Shown here: positions 35,377 to 45,200 of the stretch, in pieces
How positions within the stretch are numbered: the stretch's first letter is position 1
Layout: every line of letters starts with the position of its first letter
DNA from: Warburgia ugandensis
Taxonomy: Eukaryota; Streptophyta; Magnoliopsida; Canellales; Canellaceae
DNA length: 64,000 bases
Assembly: GCA_035236585.1 (NCBI GenBank)
Contig: CP141128.1
Span: forward strand, 26,999,618 to 27,063,617
Reading direction: 5' to 3'
Translations under genes and position numbers: made by a program
The notes under the pieces: model-generated
Told to the model about the DNA's origin: nothing
Database searches by the model: none
What the model saw: the letters and a program-made list of their open reading frames with translations, nothing else

Positions 35377-38300
35377 GTTAGTAGTTTCTCCTTTTCTCTC
35401 TCTGTCAACATTGTTTTTTATTTTGGTTTTCTCCTTTTCTCTCTCTGTCAACAGTGTTTTTTATTTTGGTTTTAATAATGGTGTCATGTAGTGGATTGTT
35501 GATGATGCAATGGATAATAGTAAGAATTGTACTAATCTTTAAAAAATAGTACGAATTGTATGTTATTGAATGATTGTTAGTTTATGGGCTTTGATTTGAT
35601 GAATCAGGCCCAATGGACTCGATCTTAAATGTATTGAATAGGTGGGGGAGGAAGGTGGAAGAAGGAACTCAGAAGGCGGAGCGCTTTGCTGGAAATGTCT
35701 GGCATCATCGTATGTTCTTAACTTTCTATCAACATGGTTCTTGCTTTCGTTATGATAATATAATATTAATTATTATTTTTATTACAACATGATCATATGC
35801 TTCTTCACAAATTCCTTTTCTTGTTATTCTCCTTGCGGTCCCCCCACTTTTTTTCTCTTTTTGATTGTAACTAGAAAACTATTTAATTATAGAGAGCGAT
35901 ACATTACTGTGCGAAATGATAAGGCCTGGTCCATACATATCATGTGCAAAATGTTTATAAAATGCAATAGGTCTCTGTGCCATTAAAATCCAGAAACTCT
36001 GTAAGGATGCTGCTTCTCCCTGTTCCTTGCTCTGTTAATTGACTCATTCATGCTGATAGCTATACAGAAGAACATGCATGCATTAGTTTACTGATACTCT
36101 TGTGTAATTAAAAAAATGGCATATACTATATACATAATACATCACATGATATAAGAAAATACTGACTAGTAACATGCTGTTATCTTGAATTGAATTGGTG
36201 TTCATATTGTTTGCTATACTTTTTAATTTGTTTATTGCTTGGTTTGCCTTTAGCTTATACCAAACTCTTGAAGCAAGGTCAACCTTTGCATTGAAAGAAT
36301 AAATCCTCCACTTTGTTATCTACCTGTCCAATTGATTTTCAGTCATACACTTACAAAAATTAGTTACCTTCCACCATATTCTACTCTACTTCTGTCCTCC
36401 TTAACTTTCTTATCTATCTGTTCAATTAATTATGAGTTGTGAACTTAGCTGATATTTATTACCTTCCACCATATACTTCTCTTGCCTGCTGGTGATTCAT
36501 TGTATACATTTCATTGTAATGCTGGATGGCCAGATTGTTTCCCATAAGATCCTACACAAAACAATTCACTAGATCTAGATTCTAGACAACATACAATAAT
36601 CCAGAAGCAGGATTCCTGTCTAAGCAATTGAACTGATGATACATTAGTACAAATTTTTGATCAAGATGCTGCCCCACACAGAACAACATATGTAGGGCTG
36701 TACCAATCCTATATAATAAGACAGTTGATCAAATAATGAGTTACCCGATATTATCAATAAGGGCCTGATTGGCAAGGCTTATATAATCCAGTTTATTGGA
36801 TTATGCTGAATTTTATATTGAATATAATCTGACACAGTTCAATAAACGTCCCTTGGTGCACTCGTAGAGTTCTTGTTGTGTGACCTAGAGGTCATGGGTT
36901 TAAGGCGTGGAAACAACCTCTTGGAAAATGCAAGGTAAGGCTGCATACTATAGATCCTTTGTGGTCCACCCCTTCCCTGGACCCTCATATGCAGGAGATT
37001 CATGCACCAGGCTGCCCTCTACAATTCAATAAACTGGATTACATAAGCATTGCCAACTGGATCCTGGATATGTAGACTTAAATCATGATTCTTGTCCATA
37101 TGGAGGTGAGTTGTGATGAATAGCACTAAATGGAGGGAACTTATTCAGGTCTGTCTGGTCCTATACTCTGTTGAAGTTTCTGTATGGTTTATTTGTCTTA
37201 CTTCCATATGATGCTAAAGAAAAACTTTAATGTGCATTATTAATGTGTGTCCATGTATGCATTATATTCTATTGAACTACACAAAATAGAGTGAGAACTT
37301 GAAGAGTCATGTTTTGGGAGAACAACTATGGGCTGAGAATAGCCATTTGAACAATCTCTTGCTGCTATTATGTATTCCAAGTTTGCAGTTTTATCTAATT
37401 GTCTTTTTGACATAGGTACATGCCAATCATGAGCTGAATGTTCGCTCAAAGTGTGAAGAAACCGAAGTAGTTTCTTATAATTAATGCCATGTATGTCTAG
37501 CTGAAGATCAATGAATTGTTTTGGCAAGCATAAGATTCCGATAAATTTCCTAATGCATCCTTTTGTTGACTTTCTACTTATTTGAGCAGTTCTTTGTCAA
37601 CATCATTATGTCATTTATCAGCATGCTTTGACATTCTAACGAGGCTAAGTGTTCCTTTGTGTATAAAGTAGTATGATCAACATGAAACTCTTTTGTGGTT
37701 TGAGAAAATCCAGTTGACTCTGTATGAAAATCAGTAAACTCCTATAGAATGAAATTGGTTTTACTTTTGGGTTGAAGAACAGTTGAAGTTTACAGCTGAA
37801 GCTTGTAAAGGAGCAGTTAACTGTTGAAGAGGACAAATCTGGAATATTTTAATATATCTGTATTCTAGTTGACTGTAAAACAAAATTAGTCAATTCTTTT
37901 AGCAGACAAATCTGGAATATTTTACTATATTTGTATTTCTAGTTGATGGCCATATGTTTTTGTTGATGTTTTGGCTCGACATTTTCTTTCATTCCTTTGG
38001 CACATTCACTTGACAAAATTGACCTGAGGAGTTTTGTCACTCACTTGCATTGACAAGGCATTGAAAGCCCTTCCTTGTGTGGATTTTAAAAACTATTTAG
38101 GGAAGACAAGGAATTACTAAGGAGGGTGCAGTGATAAAGGCACTGGGTCGTGGGTATGACTTGAAAGTGAGAGACGAACTTGTGGTCACAGTACTCACAC
38201 TTTCTTCCTCATGAAGTCTGTGAAATTAGAGGGCTAAAATTCTTGGTTGTCTTTCTGCAATGATCTAGTATAAACTGTGTCACATCTAGTGGTAAGTTTT

Positions 38301-41300
38301 ACTGGCGGACTACTTTTGGCCATCCAAGACTGACTCACAATGCAGCCAATCTGGATCCTAGCAGATGCTGCGAAACTAGCAAACAAAGTGGATATGCAGT
38401 TCAATCAGCTTACGCTGAGACATTAAGAAATAAAAGATGTCAATGCATTAGAGCTGTCTGAAAACGTGGAACAAAATCAAGGGAAAAGTTCTAATCAAGA
38501 AACTCTTCATTCATCAGCTACCACAGACATAAGTTTTAAAAGTGAAAGAAACCCACCACAGATAATCAAGTCAACAAATGGGAAAAACTCTGACAATGAT
38601 CCAATCAATGTCCTACTCAAAATGACTAATCTTACTGTTGAAATTAAGAAGGTAGATGATAATGATGTAGACTACGATGTTGATAGAGATTGTGAAGATC
38701 AAGAGAAATGGACTTATATAGACCAAGGTAAGGCACACACAATTCGAAAGGTTATGTGCCCTTCATAGGGAAGTGTTGATCCTCAAAGGCGCAATATTTT
38801 TAGGAATACAGTGAACTAGAAAGTGTATGCGATCTTATCATTGATGCAGGAAGTAGTACGAATGTAGTTTCCAAAGAAATGGCAGTTTGCTGCTGAAAAC
38901 TGAAAAAACTGCTTCCTCCTATTGTCGTTTGGATAACAAAAGATGAAATCAAGGGAGGCAGACAATGTTTGGTTCCATTGTCTACTGGAAAATACTACAA
39001 AGATGAGATTCTACGTGATGGATAGATATAGATCTGTGCAGTGTATAACTTGGTAGACCTTGGCAACATGATGTCTACTGCACCTGCAGTAGTAAAGAAT
39101 GGTAGATAAATTATTCTTGCCCAGAGAGTAGTCAGATCCAAAGCTGTTAAAGTGGAAGCATGGTGAACCAGGAAACACCAAGAGAACTTAGAAAAATTGC
39201 AGAGTTGTCGTTGTGTGACCTGGTGGTCACAGGTTCGAGGTGTGGAAACAGCCTCTTGCAAAAAATGCAAGGTAAGGTTGCATAGTGCAGATCCTTTGTG
39301 GTTCGGCCCTTCCCTGCATACACTGGAGCTTTGTGCACCAGGGTGCCCTTTTAATTTTAAGACGATTTTGTGGGAAGAAATAGACTCTATGTCTAACCTA
39401 CCATGATGACTTTCCATGCTTGCAATAGAAGGAGACTACTAAAAAATACCCTTAGAACAATATGAAAAGACTTAATTTGGAGATTGGACAACATACATAG
39501 TATGAGAAGTATTCTTAGAAAAGAAACACTCACTGAGTTTCCCCTTTTCTTATAGCTCTCAACAAAAATAGAGAAACCTTAGATAGAAATTCCTAAAGAA
39601 TACTAACTGAAAATAGTCCAAGATTTCTAAAATAACCTGATGGTCACTACTTACATGAATGGTAATTTTGTTCTTTTCTTTATTTTTCTTTGCCCTTCTT
39701 TTCTAGTTTCTGATGGGTTTCAGAAATGGACAGGATGCTCTTGCTTCATTTCTAATTTGTTTTAGTCTTTGTTGACCCTCCTGCATCAAGCGGCTGTAGG
39801 CTCATCTTGCATACAAATTCTGGGGGTCCCAGGTCCTGCGTCCACCAATAACATTTCTTCCTTCAAGCGTAAAACTGCAGATTGTGGGGCATTTCCACTA
39901 CATAAGAAATATCTGTTTTAACTATTCAGGAAGTTGATTTTCTGAAAGAATACAATGCCAAGTGCAAAGATCTTGACCAAAACCAGAAGTCCAGAGGGGT
40001 GCAAGTGTCACAAGAAGGTGAATGGCTGAGGTGTTTTTGCGTAAAGAGCCTCTTTCCAATGATACAGAACAAGTATCAACCTATTGATGACCTTGAGGTT
40101 AGTTCATGTGGAGGGGAATGACGTTAGATAAATGGATTGGTCCACAGGGTAAGACTCAAAGAAGTTGGTTTCTAAATTGGACAAGTGGAATGGTTTGCAT
40201 GTTGAGATGCAAAGAAAGTTTCATCTTTCAGTACATGTTTCCTACTATATTTGCTTCCTGTATTTTCTATTCTAGCAACTTAATCTTTTTCTTTGTAGCT
40301 AAGTAATGGATGAATCTTAGGTTCATTTAAGTTTATCAGTGTATGAAAAAGGCATCTTGTTTCACCTTTTTTAATAGAATATATCACATTATCGTTAATT
40401 CTTCTGGGTTGAAGGTTCTTCTGCCCTTGCGAATTTGGGGCCTTTAAGGAAGAAGAGGTGTTTTTCATTGTATTTGTTCTTCTCATGCTTTTTACTATGT
40501 TTGTATCAACTTTGATGAGTTCTACATCTATGGAGGAGATGATGTCTTATTCCCATGTTGATGTTCGTATGTTCTGTAATAGGAGGCACATGCCTAAAAC
40601 GTGTTAGATTTCCTAAATGCATGCAAGTAATACCAATTGTCGTTGCCATTTTCTTCCTATATTTGCTGACGGCTCCACTGTTGAACTTGGCCAGAACATC
40701 ATGTAAAAATATGTCTTTTCTTGCTTAATTTTCTACATCTGGAGATATCGAGTGTGAGAAGAACAAGAGCACCAACTTCTATGGAACTCCTTTGTTGTAG
40801 GCTGTAGTTGGGCAATATGTCTAGTTTTAGACAGAATGAGTGATCAAAGCAGTTGGATGAAGGATAAGGAAGAGGCAGAAGGGGGCTGGTAAGAGGGACG
40901 ATGAAGAAGACGCAGGAGTAATCCAGAATTAGTTCCAGAAGTAAAATAATGATGTGGTCTTTCTCCACATCATTACTCCATCTTGGAAGTTTGATATTTT
41001 TATTCCATTTCTTGGTTTACTGCCACGTATAAGTCTAATTATGTGACACATGGCTTGATTAGATAAATCAAACACATGGCATCTTAGAAATAATTATTTC
41101 TGACATAACTACTGGGTGCATGCATGCAGGAGATAAGGGTATGTTTATTATAGAGACAATAGGCAGAAAAAAGGAAATATTGTAGCCAAAATGGGTAATT
41201 ATTGGAAAGGAAGATGGAGAGGAGAAAGGTTAGTGTTATTGGAGAAAAAATAGGCAAGAATGAGAAAAAATAGAAAAAGGATAGAACTCAAATGGGTGGT

Positions 41301-42172
41301 CATTTGAAAGAAAATGATGAAAAATAAGTGCAAAAGAGAGGACATATATGCTCTTTCATTCAGTTAAAAAAATTAGAAACACAATTGGAATTAAACATAA
41401 AAATACATTTTTTCTTTAGTTAATGAAATCAATACGATATTGAATAATAGAACCATGAAAAAGAAAGGACAAAACTTAAAGAAAATAAAAATTTAAATAT
41501 AAGCATAAGTAATCATTAGAATTAAATAAAGTAACCTTTAGCAAATGAAAAATAGAAATATATACAATCAGATAAAGTAACCATTAGGATTGGAAAAAGA
41601 GAAATCTCTCTTAAGTTAAGGAAATCAATACTTCTATGTCGAATAAAACCACAAAAATGAAAGAATAGAAATTGAAGCAAGTAAAGATAACCATGAGACC
41701 AAAAATAAAAATAAATGGTTTATAAAACCAAAGAAGAAAAAACATAGAAGGAATCTAGTTTACTTAAATTTGCATTACTAAATAGTGGCCATTTTGCATT
41801 GCCCTAGTCCCAATTGGTTTTTGGTAAAAGAAAATAATTGTTTGCCAATTTCTTTTAGTCATACAAACATATTATCTAAATTTACCTCACCATGGTTAGG
41901 CCTTTGTAGAAATTCTCACAAACTCAAGTTACTCAACAAATCAAATACATTGACTTTTAATTTTAAAAGAATTTTTATAAGGAAATGCAAAATAGTTGCA
42001 CAAAGTGCTACTGCAGAGATTATGATGGAGAAAGAAATAGAGAAGAACACACCTTGCAGTTCTATCGTTGCTTCAAGAAACAATTTTGGTTTTGGTAAGT
42101 GAGAAAACAAGTGCAATTGAATTGTCATTGTTGAATTAAAATAGAGAGAGGAAAAGTTGTTGGTTAGAACAT

Positions 42173-42238
<66 letters not shown>

Positions 42239-45200
42239 AATTTTGAAAGGATAAAAATAACTGAAGAAATGTGAAGTTTTATTTATTAGTCTCTTAACTG
42301 TTTATTAATTAATTATTTCTAATTTTCTGGTAGAAAAATTGTATGAAAAACTTTTGGATTTGGATAGATAGATAAAAAGAAGGGATATATTTTATATAAA
42401 TATGATCAAATATTATATATTTGGAGCATCAAAATTTAATTGTGACTTCAGTTATTCATAGCAGGACTGTCAATCGACAATAAAGGAAATTTAGTTATGC
42501 AACTTCCTCTTGAAAATAGGAGCGTGAGTTCCTTTGGGATAATAGTATCGATTTGGGATTTTGGAATTGTGAAATAAAATTCCCGGGGTGACTTTTTGAG
42601 TGGGAGAGAATTGCTCTTTCCTTGTATTGCTTGGAGAGAAGAAAGAAGAAAACAGGTAGAATGTAAGTTGAAATTGTGAATTTTGCAAGGACCACTCCTT
42701 GAAGTAAGAAATTTTCCTACTCATTACTTTTCATTGTAACTTTCTTCTTTATAGTGGCATCTTTTGCCAAGATTTGGCTGTGGATGTTTCCCTAATTTGG
42801 GGTTTTACCACTATAAAAATAATTGATGTTTGCTTGTTCTTGTTTCATTGCATCCTTGCATACTTAAATTGAATTTGGTTTCATAATGTGGAATAACTAT
42901 AAATATGGATATACCCATTTCAGACCAAGGAGCTAAGACTGAGAGGAGGAAAAGAAAGAGGCAGGTGGTACCACTAATTGGACAGGATCTCTGCTAAATC
43001 TACAGATGCTATGTGCAAACCCTTCCATCTTTTTTTATTGTTGCTGATGTAGCCTTGAATTGCATTCTCTTGTAAGCAAAAATTCATTTTTATCTTTATT
43101 ATAGAGCTGCAACTGGATCATCCATCTTGGTATGCTGTCCACTTGCTATCTAATTGTGATTCACACACATGGATGCACACTATACAATAACACTAACCAA
43201 GTGAACCAATTTTGGTCATTAAGTGCAGTTCACTTCAAAACCTCTATTCCTATTCTATTAATGCCTTTGGTGGAGTATGAGACTCAATCCATGTATGTTG
43301 AAGAACTAGAAGGTTCATGTGTAGTTATACTGTTGACTGGACCCTCCACCAGAAACCAATTTCAGTGTTTGATCAGCTCTCTTATTGATAGAGTAATGCT
43401 GATATGGAGTTTGGATACTAATCATCATCATCATCAAGACCTTATCCCGATTAGGGGTTGGTCACATTAATCATCTTCCTCCATTCCCCTCTATTAAGTG
43501 TCATAGCTTCATTTAGTCCCAAAGTTTTAAAATATTTTCTCACCACTTCTATCGGCATTCTTTTAGAACTTTTGACTTGGATAACCTCACTCCTAACCGG
43601 TGCCGTTTTTAGTCTTTGTTGGACATGTCCAAACCATCTAAGTCTAATCTCCCTCATCTTGTTAGTTATTGGGGCTACTCCTAAGTTTCCTCTAATGGTT
43701 TCATTTTTAATTCTATCTTTTCTTGTCTTGCCACTCATCTATCTCAACATCCGCATTTTAGTGATGCTCATCCTATGTACATGTTGTTCAATAACTGCCC
43801 AACACTTTGATCCATAGAGTATCGTTGGCCTTATTGCCCTCTTATATAATTTTCCTTTAAGTTTGAGTGGCACCTTTCAATCACACAATACTTCAAAGGC
43901 GCATCTTCATTTGTTCCAAGCACTTGGATTCTTTGGGTAACCTCCCTCTCAATCTCTCTGCTCTCATAAATTATCGATCCTGAGTATTGGAAGTATTCTT
44001 GTAGGGGAACTTCATGGTTATCAATCTTTACTGGTGCTCCACTCCTGCTCCACTTCTTGCTAAAATTGCATTCTATCTACTCTGTTTTAGTTTGGCTAAT
44101 TTTAAATCCTTTAGATTGTCATGCATCTCTTCATAGCTCTAGCTTTGTGTTTGTGCCTTCTTTTTTCTTCTCAATCAAAACTATATCATTTGCAAATAAC
44201 ATGCACCATGGAATATCCTCGTGCAGATGTTTTGTTAACTCATCCATAACCAAGTTGAAAAGGTATGGGCTCAATGTCTATCCTTGGTGTAATCCTATAG
44301 TGATAGGAAAAATTACTGGTTTCTCCGCTAGTGGTCCTAACATTTGTTACCGCTCCATCATACATATCCTTAATTATGTCTATGTAGTCCCGTGAAACCC
44401 CTTTCTTATCCAACACCTACCATATTAACTCCCTAGGGATTCTATCATAAGCTTTTTCTCAGTCAATACAGATCATATGGAGGTCCTTCCTCATCTCCCT
44501 ATATTTCTCTATCAATTGTCTAAGTAGGAAAATAGCTTCCATGGCAGACCTCCCATGCCTCTTCTTAATCACTCTTTCAAAAGGTTTCATGATATGGCTC
44601 ATAAGTTTGATTCCCTGATAATTAGTGCAACTCTTTATGTCTCCTTTATTCTTATAAATTAGTACAATATAACTCTTCCTTCATTAGTATGGAAAACTAA
44701 GAATGGAAAATTAACACATGAAAGATGCGAAAACTAAAACATGCTAAACTTAACAACTTTCCTAGAAAAACACTCTAAAAGTAAAACTTTCCTAAATTGA
44801 GAACTTCCTAAAAATGAAATTTAGTAACTTTTGTAATCAAACTTTCTAAACATGAAATTTAGCAACTATTATAAGGAAACAAATTAATTACTTTCCTAAA
44901 CTAAGAATTAGAAACTAAACTAAGAAGCAAACTAGTAAACAGTGGAATCTAAACTAAATAACAACTAAACAAGAAAACTAAAGTAAAACAATCACTAATC
45001 AAGCAAGTAGAGGAGATCTACCCAAGTATCATGTGCACAACCATGAAATGGTGCGCATGATTCATGGGGTAGGAGTTGGCCTAATTAACTAATTTAAAAA
45101 CCTAGCACATGCAATCTAATTCAAGCATTGACTACACAATCTAACACTCTAATTGGGTCCTTAAGAATCAATCAACTGTGAAGTATGAGGTGCTGGAAAT

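Noticed and set aside
36848-37024. tRNA gene
   Set aside because: The tRNA-like head is the promoter part of an Au-type SINE. The body and target duplication show it is a retroposon.
38995-39417. 140-residue minus-strand ORF
   Set aside because: Mostly the antisense of an Au-type SINE. Similar shadows appear at the other SINE copies (50922-51429).
40699-40968. 89-residue minus-strand ORF
   Set aside because: No family likeness or splice context. Shares sequence with the 11-bp inverted repeat only.
43132-43470. 112-residue ORF with a His run
   Set aside because: The His run is the LINE's (GAT)n tail read in another frame. No protein similarity.
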